Shown in pieces: positions 43,634 through 53,444 of a stretch of DNA of 64,000 nt; position 1 is the stretch's first letter; the number at the start of each line of letters is the position of its first letter. This DNA is from Acidovorax sp. 210-6 (GTDB taxonomy: Bacteria > Pseudomonadota > Gammaproteobacteria > Burkholderiales > Burkholderiaceae_C). The stretch spans positions 1,612,001 to 1,676,000 of the forward strand of contig NZ_JAACJE010000001.1 of the NCBI RefSeq assembly GCF_010020825.1, given 5' to 3'. Position numbers and translations under genes: made by a program. The notes beneath the pieces were generated by a model. The model searched no databases and was not told the origin of the DNA. It saw only the letters and a program-made list of their open reading frames with translations.

Positions 43634-43775
43634 GTGTTGCTTGCGCTGGGGTTTGCCAATTTGACTTTCAGCCCTGGCAGCAGGATAGTTCGGCGCGCCA
43701 TCGGCGACCCCTTTTCACCCTCGGAGCCTTCCCATCGACACCGTACAGCAAGAGCAGGCCTGGAACACGCTCCAG

Positions 43776-44420
43776 ATGGCCGAGCCCGTCACTGCGCCCC
43801 GTTTTCGCGTCTGGACGTACCGAGATCCCGCCATCGTGCTGGGTTGTTCGCAGCGCGCCCTGCATGCCGAAGCGGCGCAGCGGATGCCGCAGGGAATGGA
43901 TGTGCTGGTGCGCCCGTCGGGGGGCGGTGCGGTGCTGACCGGGCCGTGGATGGTGAGCGCTTCGGTGGCCTTGCCGCTGACGCACCCCTGGGTGCGCGGG
44001 CGCCTGCCCGACAGTTACCGTGACCTGGGCCAACTGCATGTGGAGGTGCTGGCCGCTCTGGGTGTGGCTGGCCGTGCCCTGCCGGAATCGGAAGTCACTG
44101 TCGCCAACGCGCACCTGGGCCCCGTGGTGGGCTGGGCCTGCTACGGCAGTCTGGCCCCTTGGGAGGTGGTGGATGCGGCGGGCCGCAAGCTGGTGGGGCT
44201 GGCCCAGCGCCGCCAGCGCACGGGGGTGCTGCTGGTCGCGGGCACCTTGGCCACGGTGCCGGACTGGCCTTTGCTGTGTGGCGCCCTGGGCCACCCCGAC
44301 GATGTGGACGGCATGCAGCGGCGCACCGTGTCGTGCGATGTGCTGGCCGATCGCCCCTGGGATGCCGCCTTGTATGCGCGCCGCCTGCACGCGGCACTGG
44401 AGCGCGCGCTGGGCGAATGA
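43776..44420 (+). CDS. Lipoate-protein ligase A-like protein
   Basis: A protein of the BPL/LplA/LipB catalytic fold, 214 residues from this ATG. It has RFRVWTYRDPAIVLGCSQR, VLVRPSGGGAVLTGPWMVSAS (the family RR/GGG loop) and the DAAGRKLVGLAQRRQRTGVL Lys region. It probably attaches or moves lipoyl or octanoyl groups. The ATG has no ribosome binding site, yet the frame is open and protein-like for about 14 codons before it (IDTVQQEQAWNTLQ), and GGAG sits 8 bases before an ATC at 43734. The true start may be that non-standard codon, giving a longer protein. It follows the nap upstream region. Confidence 0.75.
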   Translation: MAEPVTAPRFRVWTYRDPAIVLGCSQRALHAEAAQRMPQGMDVLVRPSGGGAVLTGPWMVSASVALPLTHPWVRGRLPDSYRDLGQLHVEVLAALGVAGRALPESEVTVANAHLGPVVGWACYGSLAPWEVVDAAGRKLVGLAQRRQRTGVLLVAGTLATVPDWPLLCGALGHPDDVDGMQRRTVSCDVLADRPWDAALYARRLHAALERALGE

Positions 44421-44478
44421 GGCGCCGGGCAGCACATCAGTGATCCGTTCCGCGAACGCGGCGCCCGCGATGCAAGAG

Positions 44479-44608
44479 CATGAAACTGGCGCATCCCAGG
44501 CCAGAGCCACCGCGCAAGGGCCGTCCCGCCGCGCTGGTGGCGTTCCCCTTCCCGCGGTGCGCAGCACTGCGAGAGAAGGGGGAAGGCGCGAAGCGCCACA
44601 GGGGGATG
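44479..44608. repeat. Long interspersed repeat, copy 3
   Basis: CATGAAACTGGCGCATCCCA, then CGCAAGGGCCGTCCCGCCG, CCCCTTCCCGC with inner inverted arms GTGC/GCAC and GAAGGGGGAAGGCGCGAAGC. Same order and orientation as copies 1 and 2. It lies just after the azoR stop codon, in the convergent gap with the lipoate ligase-like gene. Confidence 0.8.
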
Positions 44609-44617
44609 TGTTTTATC

Positions 44618-45253
44618 TCAAGCGGCTTGCTGTGCCAGCGGCTGGTTGGCGGCCTGGCCGATGTGCTGCTGCGCTGCGCTCAGGGCACTGGCCTTGGCGG
44701 CTTCACCCATGGCCACACCCTCGGCACGCACAAAGCGCACATCCGTCACGCCGAAAAAGCCCAGCACGGTCTGCAGGTAGCTCTCCTGGTGTTCCATGGC
44801 ACGGCCGCCTTCGCTGGTGGAATACACGCCGCCACGGCTCGACACGATGATCACGGTCTTGCCCTTGGCCAGGCCCTCAGGGCCGTTGGCCGTGTACTGG
44901 AAGGTGCGGCCGGGCTGGGCGATGCGGTCGATCCAGGCCTTGAGCTGCGTGGGGATGCTGAAGTTGTAGAACGGCGCACCAATCACCACCACGTCGGCGG
45001 CAAGGAACTGGCTCACCAGCTGTTCGGACACAGCGTTCTCGCGCACCTGCACCTCGCTCAGGCCCTCGGTCTGCCCGGTGCGCGGGGCCATGGCTTCCAT
45101 GGTGAAGTGGGCCGGGGCGTTGGCCACCAGGTCCAGGTAATCCACCTGTGTGCCGGGGTGGGCGGCGGTCCAGGCGGCCACCACCTGTGCGGTGAGCTGG
45201 CGGGATACCGAGTTGGAACCGGTGATGGCGGAATCGATGTGAAGCAGTTGCAT
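44618..45253 (-). CDS. azoR: FMN-dependent NADH-azoreductase
   Basis: A 211-residue flavodoxin-like quinone/azo reductase. FMN-phosphate site residues are in [41 protein letters not shown] and [12 protein letters not shown]. It reduces quinones and azo bonds with NADH, usually against electrophile stress. The start [12 protein letters not shown] follows AGGAG; a longer frame upstream crosses the regulator promoter. It is divergent from a LysR gene that probably controls it. Confidence 0.92.
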   Translation of the reverse strand: MQLLHIDSAITGSNSVSRQLTAQVVAAWTAAHPGTQVDYLDLVANAPAHFTMEAMAPRTGQTEGLSEVQVRENAVSEQLVSQFLAADVVVIGAPFYNFSIPTQLKAWIDRIAQPGRTFQYTANGPEGLAKGKTVIIVSSRGGVYSTSEGGRAMEHQESYLQTVLGFFGVTDVRFVRAEGVAMGEAAKASALSAAQQHIGQAANQPLAQQAA

Positions 45254-45393
45254 GGTGATCTCCTGGGGGTGGAGCCACGGTGTGTGGCGATGGATAGATT
45301 GTGGAGATCGCCTTAGTTTTTGATAAGTTGGTGAAAATGCGATAGATTGTCCTGCCAATGGAACAATAAGCAAATGAGCGCCAAGGAGCCACC
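45254..45393. promoter_or_regulatory. Divergent azoR-lysR promoter region with direct repeat
   Basis: GATAGATTGT occurs at 45293-45302 and again at 45341-45350, 48 bases apart, with ACAATAAG nearby at 45363. Such repeats are suitable operators for the LysR regulator. The -10/-35 boxes are not clear. Confidence 0.45.
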
Positions 45394-46323
45394 ATGCAGG
45401 ATCTCAACGACATGCTGTACTTCGCTGAAGTGGTGGAGCGGGGCGGTTTTGCTGCCGCCGGGAGGGCTTTGGGCATCCCCAAGTCGCGCCTGTCGCGCCG
45501 GGTTTCCGAGCTGGAGGCGCAACTGGGCGTACGCCTGTTGCAGCGCACCACGCGCAAGCTGTCCCTGACCGATGTGGGCGAGGCCTTTCTGCGGCATTGC
45601 CAGGCGGTGCGCGAGTCGGCCCTGGCGGCGCGCGACACGGTGGCCCAGGTGCAGACCGAGCCGCGCGGCACCATCCGGGTGAGTTGCCCGGTCACGCTCG
45701 CGCAGACGGTGCTGGGCGAGTTGATGCCTGCTTTTCTGGCGCGCCATCCCCTGGTGCGGGTGGAGCTGCAGGTGAGCAACCGGGCCGTCAACCTCGTGGA
45801 AGAAGGCCTGGACGTGGCGCTGCGCGTGCGGCCCACGGTGGACGACAGCGGCAGCATGGTCGTCAAGCGCCTGGATGTGGCGCGCCAGGTGCTGGTGGCC
45901 AGCCCCGATCTGCTGATCCGCCAGGGCACGCCCACGACGTTGGCCGACCTGGCGCGCATGGACTCCATCTCCATGTCGGCACCCGACGGCAAGGCCGTGT
46001 GGCAGCTCATCGGCCCCAATGGTGCCCAGCAGACGGTGCAGCACACACCGCGCTATGTGGCCGATGACCTGCTCACGCTCAAGTTTGCCGCGCTGTCGGG
46101 CACCGGCATTTGCTGGTTGCCCGACTACATGTGCCACGATGAAATCCGCGACCGGCGTTTGGTGCGCGTGCTGCCGGATTGGGCGCCCACGCCGGGCATC
46201 GTGCACGCGGTCTTTCCTTCGCGCCGTGGGTTGGCACCTGCGGTGCGGCATTTTCTGGACTTTCTGGGCGAATCCATGCCGGGGCGCAGCAGCATGGCGA
46301 CCCGTGTGTCAACAGGGGGATGA
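45394..46323 (+). CDS. LysR family transcriptional regulator
   Basis: A 309-residue regulator. The N-terminal winged helix has [35 protein letters not shown], followed by [17 protein letters not shown]. The effector domain has [20 protein letters not shown] and [29 protein letters not shown], the usual type I/II fold. It resembles regulators of quinone or electrophile response next to azoreductases. It is divergent from azoR. The effector is unknown. A run of 11 Gs follows its stop codon. Confidence 0.92.
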   Translation: MQDLNDMLYFAEVVERGGFAAAGRALGIPKSRLSRRVSELEAQLGVRLLQRTTRKLSLTDVGEAFLRHCQAVRESALAARDTVAQVQTEPRGTIRVSCPVTLAQTVLGELMPAFLARHPLVRVELQVSNRAVNLVEEGLDVALRVRPTVDDSGSMVVKRLDVARQVLVASPDLLIRQGTPTTLADLARMDSISMSAPDGKAVWQLIGPNGAQQTVQHTPRYVADDLLTLKFAALSGTGICWLPDYMCHDEIRDRRLVRVLPDWAPTPGIVHAVFPSRRGLAPAVRHFLDFLGESMPGRSSMATRVSTGG

Positions 46324-46340
46324 AGCGGCCTCTGGCCGCC

Positions 46341-46351
46341 GGGGGGGGGGG
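46341..46351 (+). repeat. Poly-G tract (11 Gs)
   Basis: An 11-base G run, directly after the GC hairpin GCGGCC-TCT-GGCCGC (46325-46339) at the end of the LysR gene and about 110 bases before the HDOD gene start. Long G runs are prone to slippage. Confidence 0.85.
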
Positions 46352-46460
46352 CGCGGACACCGGTTTGCGGTCACAATGCAACCAATTGAAACAAAGTCTG
46401 TGTGGGTTGTGCAAGCACCTAGTTGCGGCCACCAGGCACCCATCGCCGGGGATTTCCACC

Positions 46461-47327
46461 GTGACCGACCACCCGATCGACCAGAACATTCGCCAGGCCC
46501 GCAGCTTGCCCGCTGTGCGTGCCATCGTCATTCCGCCATGCCCGCAGGCCCTGTTTCGCCTGCAGGAAATACTGGCCCAGCAAGAGACGGACATGGATGC
46601 GCTGGACCAGTTGGCCTCGTCCGATGTGGCCCTGGCGGCGGCGTTGATCCGCACCGCCAACAGCCCGCTGTACCGGCTCGATCAACCCGTGCAGACCGTG
46701 GGCATGGCACTTACCGTGTTGGGCCTGCGCCCGGCGGTGGAGCTGCTCTCGGCCTTCATCACGCGCCAGGCGCTGCAGGTGCGCTCGCCGCTGCTGGAGC
46801 ATTTCTGGGAAAGCTCGCAACGCCGCGCCATCGCTTGCGAGCACATTGGCCGCCAGCTCTACAGCCTGGACCCGGGCCTGGGCTACAGCTTCGGCCTGTT
46901 CTGTCACGTCGGCATGCCGGTGCTGGTGAAGGCGGTGCGCGGATATGCCAGTACGGTCACCGAGGCCCTGGCGCGCCAGGACCGCACTTTCACCCAGACC
47001 GAGAACGCCAATCACCGCACCGACCATGCCGTGGTGGGCGCCATCGTTGCGCGCACCTGGCACCTCACGGGCGATGTGGCGCAGGCCATCTGGCTACACC
47101 ACGACTTCGGCTGCCTGCAGGACGACCAGTTCAGCCCCACCGTGCGCCACCTGGTAGCCATGGGCTTGCTCGCCGAGCACCTGGTGCACCACCATGAGGG
47201 CCTGGAGCCCTCACGCGAATGGCGCCAACACGGCGAGGCCTGCATGGCCTCGCTGGATGTGTCGCACGACGAACTGAACCACTGGGTGGACGATCTGTAC
47301 CCGGCGTTCGAGGCCGTGCGTTTCTGA
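46461..47327 (+). CDS. HDOD domain protein
   Basis: A 288-residue soluble protein with one HDOD domain (SSDVALAAALIRTANSPLYR, VGMALTVLGLRPAVELLSAF), a divergent HD fold without catalytic His-Asp. Such proteins act in stress, chemotaxis and c-di-GMP signalling. The start is a GTG (VTDHPIDQNIRQARSLPAV) with CGGGGA upstream; longer in-frame readings run back through the poly-G tract and the LysR 3' end. It is convergent with a chemoreceptor gene at 21 bases. Confidence 0.85.
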   Translation: MTDHPIDQNIRQARSLPAVRAIVIPPCPQALFRLQEILAQQETDMDALDQLASSDVALAAALIRTANSPLYRLDQPVQTVGMALTVLGLRPAVELLSAFITRQALQVRSPLLEHFWESSQRRAIACEHIGRQLYSLDPGLGYSFGLFCHVGMPVLVKAVRGYASTVTEALARQDRTFTQTENANHRTDHAVVGAIVARTWHLTGDVAQAIWLHHDFGCLQDDQFSPTVRHLVAMGLLAEHLVHHHEGLEPSREWRQHGEACMASLDVSHDELNHWVDDLYPAFEAVRF

Positions 47328-47348
47328 GTGCTTGCGGCTGCAGGCCTT

Positions 47349-48947
47349 TCAACGCGCGGGCAGGGCGGCGCGGCGGTGGGCGGCGGTGCCAACCTGGAAC
47401 ACCTCCACCAGGGCGGTCAGGCGCTGGGCCTGGGATTGCAGGTTGTCCGCGGACGTGCGGCTTTCCTCGACCAGGGCACCGTTTTGCTGAGTCATCTGGT
47501 CGAGCTGGGACACCGCGACGTTGACCTGTGAAATGCCGTCGCTTTGCTGGACGGCGGCCGTGCTGATCTCGCCGATGATGGAGGTGACGCGCTGCACCCC
47601 CTGCACGATCTCCTCCATCGTGGCGCCCGCGTTGGTCACGAGCTGACTGCCCGAATCCACCTTCTCCACGCTGGCCTGGATCAGCGCCTTGATCTCCTTG
47701 GCCGCCTCGGCGCTGCGCCCGGCCAGGCTGCGCACCTCGCTGGCCACCACGGCAAAGCCCCGCCCCTGCTCGCCCGCACGGGCGGCTTCGACGGCGGCAT
47801 TGAGTGCCAGGATGTTGGTCTGGAACGCAATGCCGTCGATCACGCTGATGATGTCGGCAATCTTCTGGCTGCTGTGGTGGATGTCCGCCATGGTGCTCAC
47901 CACCTGCTGCATGACCTCACCGCCCCGCGAGGCCGTGCCGGCCGCCTGCGCGGCCAGCCGGTTGGCTGCCTGGGCGGAATCGGCGCTCTGGCGCACGGTG
48001 GCGGTCAGTTCTTCCATGCTGGCGGCGGTCTGTTCCAGGCTGCTGGCGGCCTGTTCGGTGCGCTGGCCCAGGTGCTGGTTGCCGTTGGCAATGGCGCTGC
48101 TGGTGGCGTGGAGTTCGTCGATGTTGTCGCGCACGGCCGATACCAGTTCATGAAAGCGCTGCTGCATGTCGCGCACAGCCACCATCACGCTGCTGCTGTC
48201 GCCTGGCCGCACCGGCACGGCCACCGTCAGGTTGCCCTGCTGCATGGCCTGCACCACAGAGCGCACCTCACGGGGCTCGGCCCCCAGCTCGCGGCCGATG
48301 CTGCGGGACACCAGCACCGTGGCGGTCACACCCACCAGCAGGGCCAGCGCGGTGATGGCCAGCATGACTTTGCTGAACTGGCTTGCCTCCTGGTTGGCCT
48401 CGGTGCTGTTTTTGATGATGCGGGCCTCTTCAAAGTCGATCAACTTGTTGATGGCCGCCAGCCACTGTTCGTACTGTGGCTTGGCATCGCTCCAGAGCAA
48501 GGCTTCGGCCGCTGTGCGGTCGCCTGCCTGTACCAGAGCCACTACCTTGCGCGTGGTGGCAACGGTACGCGCTTCGATGTCCCGGATGGCTTGCACCATG
48601 GGCGCCACTTCAGGTGGAACCGAGCCGCCGCTTTGAAGCACCTTGTCCATTTGTTGCCCCGATGCGGCGTAGAACGCGGCCAGGCGATCGATCGCTTCGA
48701 TTTCGCGCTGGCGTGCAGCTTCGTTGGGGGCCAGCACCACATCCCGTACGGCAATCGAGCGGTCGTGGGCGGAGCCGCGGAAATTGATGGCGGCGCGCTG
48801 GATGACCGCGTTCTGCGTGGCGTTGGCCGTGAGTGCGGCGTCAATGCCGCGGGCGATATACACGCTGTACACCGACATGCCCAGCAGCATGGCGATGACG
48901 AGACCAAAGCCTGCCATCAGGCGTTGACTGATTTTCCAGTTTTGCAT
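47349..48947 (-). CDS. Methyl-accepting chemotaxis protein
   Basis: A 532-residue receptor. It has two membrane helices (about 11-30 and 190-210) around a periplasmic four-helix-bundle ligand domain ([20 protein letters not shown]), a HAMP domain ([15 protein letters not shown]) and a cytoplasmic signalling domain with the highly conserved tip [20 protein letters not shown]. It controls CheA; the ligand is unknown. The start [13 protein letters not shown] is chosen over an ATG 13 codons earlier. No C-terminal CheR-binding pentapeptide is visible. Confidence 0.93.
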   Translation of the reverse strand: MQNWKISQRLMAGFGLVIAMLLGMSVYSVYIARGIDAALTANATQNAVIQRAAINFRGSAHDRSIAVRDVVLAPNEAARQREIEAIDRLAAFYAASGQQMDKVLQSGGSVPPEVAPMVQAIRDIEARTVATTRKVVALVQAGDRTAAEALLWSDAKPQYEQWLAAINKLIDFEEARIIKNSTEANQEASQFSKVMLAITALALLVGVTATVLVSRSIGRELGAEPREVRSVVQAMQQGNLTVAVPVRPGDSSSVMVAVRDMQQRFHELVSAVRDNIDELHATSSAIANGNQHLGQRTEQAASSLEQTAASMEELTATVRQSADSAQAANRLAAQAAGTASRGGEVMQQVVSTMADIHHSSQKIADIISVIDGIAFQTNILALNAAVEAARAGEQGRGFAVVASEVRSLAGRSAEAAKEIKALIQASVEKVDSGSQLVTNAGATMEEIVQGVQRVTSIIGEISTAAVQQSDGISQVNVAVSQLDQMTQQNGALVEESRTSADNLQSQAQRLTALVEVFQVGTAAHRRAALPAR

Positions 48948-49256
48948 CGTGTTTTGCCTTGTTGGGTGGGAGACGAGATGTTGCAAGTTGTTACTTGTTG
49001 GGTCGGAATTGTCTGGGCGGTGTGGTCAGCGGGCAATCCGGTTCTCTCTATGGCAGCGATAGTCTCCAGCCTTGCCGATACCGCCTGACCCGTGCGGTGC
49101 AGGGGGGTGACCGGAAGGCACAGGTGCTGAGGTCAAGGCATCTCGTGGGGCTGCGGCGCTCTGCATGTGCATACCCCGGCGTGCCCATGGGGTCGGGAGA
49201 TCCACGCGGGGCCGGATGGCTTCGGTGCAGGTTGCAGCCCGGTTAGTGCGGGATTG

Positions 49257-49314
49257 ATTGCTATAAAAAATATAGCTGCTAGCGCTTTCCAGTCAAGCGC
49301 TTGAAGCCATTTTT
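49257..49314 (+). repeat. Short interspersed repeat, copy H
   Basis: ATTGCTATAAAAAATATAGC, TGCTAGCGC and CAAGCGCTTGAAGCCATTTT: the clearest copy in the window and a good reference for the family. Confidence 0.9.
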
Positions 49315-49377
49315 CCGCAAAGAATTCTGATGAGAGAGCCTGGCCCTGGACTGGAGAGCGAGTGGTTTTATATGCGA

Positions 49378-49393
49378 TTTGTTGATTAACAAA
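49378..49393. promoter_or_regulatory. Inverted repeat in the sulfate-importer promoter
   Basis: TTTGTT-GATT-AACAAA is a perfect inverted repeat in an AT-rich stretch, about 80 bases before the binding-protein start. It is a candidate operator for a sulfur regulator such as CysB; the identity is inference. Confidence 0.4.
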
Positions 49394-49472
49394 CAAAAAT
49401 ATATTCTTTTGTGTTTTAAAGAAGGCTTCGCACAATGCCCTCCATTCCAAGCAATCACCGGGCGAAGCAACC

Positions 49473-50471
49473 ATGACCTCCCTGAAAATCAAGACCCTCC
49501 TGGCCTCCCTGGCCCTGGCTGCCAGCGGCGTGGCATCGGCGCAGAACCAGTTGCTCAACGTGTCGTACGACGTGGCGCGCGAGTTCTACAAGGACTACAA
49601 CGCCGCCTTCGTTGCGCACTACAAGAAGACCACTGGCCAGGACATCAAGATCGACCAGTCGCACGCCGGCTCCAGCGCCCAGGCGCGCGCCGTGAACGAC
49701 GGCCTGGCTGCCGACGTGGTGACCATGAATACCACGACCGACGTGCAGTTCCTCGCCGACAGCGGCGTGGTGGCCAAGGACTGGGCCCAGAAGTTCCCGC
49801 ACGACGCCTCGCCCACCACCTCGACCATGCTGTTCCTGGTGCGCAACGGCAACCCCAAGGGCATCAAGGACTGGGACGATCTCATCAAGCCCGGCGTGCA
49901 GGTGATCGTGGTCAACCCCAAGACCGGCGGCAACGGCCGTTACGCCTACCTGGCCGCCTGGGGCGCCGTGCGTGAGAAGGGCGGTACCGAGCAGCAGGCG
50001 GCCGAGTTCGTGGCCAAGCTCTACAAGAACGTGCCGGTGCTCGCCAAGGGCGGGCGCGACGCCACGGCCACCTTCCTGCAGCGCAACCAGGGCGACGTGC
50101 TGATCACCTTCGAGTCCGAGGTGGTGTCCATCGACCGCGAATTCGGCGCCGGCAAGGTCGATGCGATTTACCCCTCGGTCAGCATCGTGGCCGAGAACCC
50201 CGTGGCCGTGGTGGAGCGCACCGTGGCCAAGAAGGGCACGGCGCAACTGGCCAAGGCCTACCTCGACTACCTGTACTCCGACGAGGCCCAGGAGATCGCC
50301 GCCAAGCACGCCATCCGCCCGCGCTCCGAGAAGGTGCTGAAGAAGTACGAGGCCACCTTCAAGCCGCTCAAGCAGTTCACCGTGGCCAAGTACTTCGGCA
50401 GCCTGACGGAAGCGCAGAAGGTGCACTTCAACGACGGCGGCCAGTTCGACAAAATCTATAGCGCGAAGTAA
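49473..50471 (+). CDS. sbp: Sulfate-binding protein of the sulfate ABC importer
   Basis: A 332-residue periplasmic protein with a signal peptide (KIKTLLASLALAASGVASA). The mature part has NVSYDVAREFYKDYNAAF and QSHAGSSAQARAVNDGL, the sulfate-binding loop residues of Sbp/CysP, and TFESEVVSIDREFGAGKVD. It captures sulfate or thiosulfate for CysT/CysW/CysA. It is the first of four genes; cysT starts 3 bases after its stop. Confidence 0.95.
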   Translation: MTSLKIKTLLASLALAASGVASAQNQLLNVSYDVAREFYKDYNAAFVAHYKKTTGQDIKIDQSHAGSSAQARAVNDGLAADVVTMNTTTDVQFLADSGVVAKDWAQKFPHDASPTTSTMLFLVRNGNPKGIKDWDDLIKPGVQVIVVNPKTGGNGRYAYLAAWGAVREKGGTEQQAAEFVAKLYKNVPVLAKGGRDATATFLQRNQGDVLITFESEVVSIDREFGAGKVDAIYPSVSIVAENPVAVVERTVAKKGTAQLAKAYLDYLYSDEAQEIAAKHAIRPRSEKVLKKYEATFKPLKQFTVAKYFGSLTEAQKVHFNDGGQFDKIYSAK

Positions 50472-50474
50472 GCC

Positions 50475-51359
50475 ATGACCGCCGCCACCTCCGTGGCTGC
50501 GCTGGGGGCAGCCCCGGCGCAGGCCGGGCGGCGTGCGCCCAAACGCGTGTTGCCCGGCTTCGGGCTGTCGCTGGGGTACACGCTGTTCTACCTGAGCATC
50601 ATCGTGCTGATCCCGCTGTCGGCGCTGATCTTCAAGACCTTTTCGCTGACCTGGGAGCAGTTCTGGTCGGCCATCAGCGCGCCGCGTGTGCTGGCCTCGT
50701 ACCGGCTCACCTTCGGCGCGTCGTTCCTGGCGGCGCTGGTCAACCTGTTCTTTGGCCTGCTGATCGCCTGGGTGCTGGTGCGCTACAAGTTTCCTGGCAA
50801 GAAGATCGTGGACGCGCTGGTGGACCTGCCGTTCGCGCTGCCCACGGCCGTGGCCGGCATTTCGCTCACGGCGCTGCTGGCGGGCAACGGCTGGGTGGGC
50901 AGCATCCTGGAGCCGCTGGGCATCCAGCTCGCGTTCAAGCCCGCGGGCATCGTCATCGCACTGATCTTCATCGGCCTGCCCTTCGTGGTGCGCACCGTGC
51001 AGCCCGTGCTGGAGGACGCCGAGAAGGAACTCGAAGAGGCCGCCACCAGCCTGGGCGCCACGCGCTGGCAGACCTTCCGGCTCGTCATCCTGCCGTCCAT
51101 CACGCCGGCGCTGATGACCGGCTTTGCCATGGCCTTCGCGCGGGCCGTGGGTGAATACGGCTCGGTGATCTTCATCGCGGGCAACATGCCCATGGTGTCC
51201 GAGATCACGCCGCTCATCATCATCGGCAAGCTGGAGCAGTACGACTATGCCGGTGCCACCGCCGTGGCGGTGGTGATGCTGGTGATCTCCTTCATCCTGC
51301 TGCTCGTCATCAACGCGCTGCAGGCCTGGCAGCGACGCCACGCGGGGGCACCAGCATGA
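50475..51359 (+). CDS. cysT: Sulfate ABC transporter permease CysT
   Basis: A 294-residue permease with about six helices. The ATPase-coupling EAA loop is [40 protein letters not shown] is typical of CysT/CysU. It pairs with CysW. Its stop overlaps the cysW start by four bases. Confidence 0.95.
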   Translation: MTAATSVAALGAAPAQAGRRAPKRVLPGFGLSLGYTLFYLSIIVLIPLSALIFKTFSLTWEQFWSAISAPRVLASYRLTFGASFLAALVNLFFGLLIAWVLVRYKFPGKKIVDALVDLPFALPTAVAGISLTALLAGNGWVGSILEPLGIQLAFKPAGIVIALIFIGLPFVVRTVQPVLEDAEKELEEAATSLGATRWQTFRLVILPSITPALMTGFAMAFARAVGEYGSVIFIAGNMPMVSEITPLIIIGKLEQYDYAGATAVAVVMLVISFILLLVINALQAWQRRHAGAPA

Positions 51360-52258
51360 GCGGCAACAACTCTCGAACCATTCGTCGCGCACAAGCAGGC
51401 ACGACCGAGGCGCCGTGGGTGCGCTACACATTGATCACGCTGGCGCTGGCCTTCATGCTGCTGTTTTTGGTGCTGCCGCTGGCCGCCGTGTTTGCCGAGG
51501 CGCTGCGCAAAGGCTTTGGCGCGTATCTGGAAGGTCTGCGCGAGCCCGATGCGTGGTCTGCCATCAAGCTCACGCTCATCACGGCTTTGATTGCTGTGCC
51601 GCTGAACCTGGTGTTCGGCGTGGCGGCGGCCTGGTGCATTGCCAAGTACGAGTTCAAGGGAAAGGCCTTCCTGACCACGCTGGTGGACCTGCCGTTTTCC
51701 GTGTCTCCCGTGGTGGCGGGTCTGGTTTACGTGCTCATGTTTGGTGCGCAGGGCTGGTTTGGGCCCTGGCTTGCGGCGCACGACATCAAGATCATCTTTG
51801 CCGTGCCGGGCATCGTGCTGGCCACGGTGTTCGTGACCTTCCCGTTCATCGCGCGCGAGCTGATCCCGCTGATGCAGGCGCAGGGCAACGACGAGGAGCA
51901 GGCCGCCATCGTGCTCGGCGCCACGGGCTGGCAGACCTTCTGGTACGTGACGCTGCCCAACATCAAGTGGGGCCTGCTGTACGGCGTGATTCTGTGCAAT
52001 GCGCGCGCCATGGGTGAGTTTGGTGCGGTGTCGGTGGTGTCGGGCCATATCCGGGGGCAGACCAACACCATCCCGCTGCACGTGGAGATCCTCTACAACG
52101 AGTACCAGTCGGTCGCGGCCTTCGCGGCGGCCTCGCTGCTGGCGCTGCTGGCGCTGGTCACGCTGGTCATCAAGACGGTTGCCGAGCACCGCAACGAGCA
52201 GGCGCTGAAGGCGGCCGCAGAACTCCCGCCGGAGCGCCCTGCGCCCGCCGGTTTGTGA
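51356..52258 (+). CDS. cysW: Sulfate ABC transporter permease CysW
   Basis: A 300-residue permease with about six helices. It has [20 protein letters not shown], the EAA loop [20 protein letters not shown], and [20 protein letters not shown], which are CysW marks. It forms the channel with CysT. cysA follows at 13 bases. Confidence 0.95.
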   Translation: MSGNNSRTIRRAQAGTTEAPWVRYTLITLALAFMLLFLVLPLAAVFAEALRKGFGAYLEGLREPDAWSAIKLTLITALIAVPLNLVFGVAAAWCIAKYEFKGKAFLTTLVDLPFSVSPVVAGLVYVLMFGAQGWFGPWLAAHDIKIIFAVPGIVLATVFVTFPFIARELIPLMQAQGNDEEQAAIVLGATGWQTFWYVTLPNIKWGLLYGVILCNARAMGEFGAVSVVSGHIRGQTNTIPLHVEILYNEYQSVAAFAAASLLALLALVTLVIKTVAEHRNEQALKAAAELPPERPAPAGL

Positions 52259-52271
52259 AGGACAACAGAAC

Positions 52272-53396
52272 ATGAGCATTGAAATCCGCAACGTCAGCAA
52301 GCAGTTCGGCGACTTCCAGGCGCTGCGCGATGTGAGCCTGGACATCGCGTCCGGCGAACTCATCGCGCTGCTCGGCCCCTCGGGCTGCGGCAAGACCACG
52401 CTCTTGCGCATCATCGCCGGCCTGGAGACGGCCGACGTGGGCAGCATCCACTTCAGCGGCGAGGACACGACCGACGTGCATGTGCGCGAGCGCAACGTGG
52501 GCTTTGTGTTCCAGCACTACGCGCTGTTTCGCCACATGACGGTGTTCGAAAACGTGGCCTTTGGCCTGCGCGTCAAGCCGCGCGGTGAGCGCCCGAGCGA
52601 GGCGCAGATCCGGCAAAAAGTGATGGACCTGCTCAAGCTCGTGCAGCTGGACTGGCTGGCCGAGCGCTACCCCTCGCAGCTCTCGGGCGGGCAGCGCCAG
52701 CGCATCGCCCTGGCGCGCGCGCTGGCCGTGGAGCCCAAGGTGCTGCTGCTCGACGAGCCCTTCGGCGCGCTCGACGCCAAGGTGCGCAAGGAGCTTCGCC
52801 GCTGGCTGCGCCGCCTGCACGACGAGCTGCATGTCACCTCGATCTTCGTGACGCACGACCAGGAAGAGGCGTTGGAGGTGGCCGACCGCGTGGTCGTCAT
52901 CAACCAGGGCAAGATCGAGCAAAGCGGCACGCCGCAGCAGGTCTGGGACCATCCGGCCAGCCCGTTCGTGTATGGCTTCCTGGGTGATGTGAACCTGTTC
53001 CATGGCCGTGCGCACGAAGGCCTGGTGCACCTGGAGGGCATGGAGCTTGATTCGCCCGAGCACCACCAGGCGCAGAACGCCAAGGCCTTTGCCTATGTGC
53101 GCCCGCACGATCTGGACGTGGAGCGCTACACCAGCGGCGCGGGCGTGGACGAGGACGGGCGCCCGCGGGGCATCGTGGCGCAACTGGAGCGGGCCATTGT
53201 GGTGGGGCCGATCGCGCGGCTGGAACTTATTCCCACCGGCGACCACCAACCAGCGCACAATGCAGCCCCGCAGGCCCTGATCGAAGCGCAGATTCCTGCA
53301 CAGCAGTACCGCGACATGGGCTTTGCGCAAGGGGATATGCTGTTGGTGACACCGCGGCGTGCCCGGGTATTTTTGGACCAGGCCTCTGGCATCTGA
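52272..53396 (+). CDS. cysA: Sulfate/thiosulfate ABC transporter ATP-binding protein CysA
   Basis: A 374-residue ATPase. Walker A is GPSGCGKTT, the signature [15 protein letters not shown], Walker [16 protein letters not shown], and the switch His is in [16 protein letters not shown]-terminal regulatory/TOBE-like region follows (about 240-374). It powers CysT/CysW. It is the last gene of the importer; dsbB follows at 48 bases on the same strand but probably has its own role. Confidence 0.96.
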   Translation: MSIEIRNVSKQFGDFQALRDVSLDIASGELIALLGPSGCGKTTLLRIIAGLETADVGSIHFSGEDTTDVHVRERNVGFVFQHYALFRHMTVFENVAFGLRVKPRGERPSEAQIRQKVMDLLKLVQLDWLAERYPSQLSGGQRQRIALARALAVEPKVLLLDEPFGALDAKVRKELRRWLRRLHDELHVTSIFVTHDQEEALEVADRVVVINQGKIEQSGTPQQVWDHPASPFVYGFLGDVNLFHGRAHEGLVHLEGMELDSPEHHQAQNAKAFAYVRPHDLDVERYTSGAGVDEDGRPRGIVAQLERAIVVGPIARLELIPTGDHQPAHNAAPQALIEAQIPAQQYRDMGFAQGDMLLVTPRRARVFLDQASGI

Positions 53397-53444
53397 GCGG
53401 CGCCCCTGTCGGGCGTGCCAGCCGGGGGTTCGATAAGGTGAAGA

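Larger units (their letters stand above)
42697..43733. other. About 1 kb upstream of nap with no convincing gene
   Basis: Parts are unusually AT-rich for this genome (42720-42960 and 43330-43430). It holds an FNR-type box at 42925, a small palindrome AACCGAAATATCGGTT (42823-42838), CCGAT/ATCGG arms at 43359-43375 and a short repeat copy near 43580. Open frames here (up to 145 codons) lack coding character or a start. Confidence 0.6.
48948..49472. other. Upstream region of the sulfate importer, no gene seen
   Basis: 525 bases. No coding frame is credible. It holds a short repeat copy at 49257 and an AT-rich promoter-like end with an inverted repeat at 49378 before the sulfate-binding protein gene. 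Confidence 0.6.
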
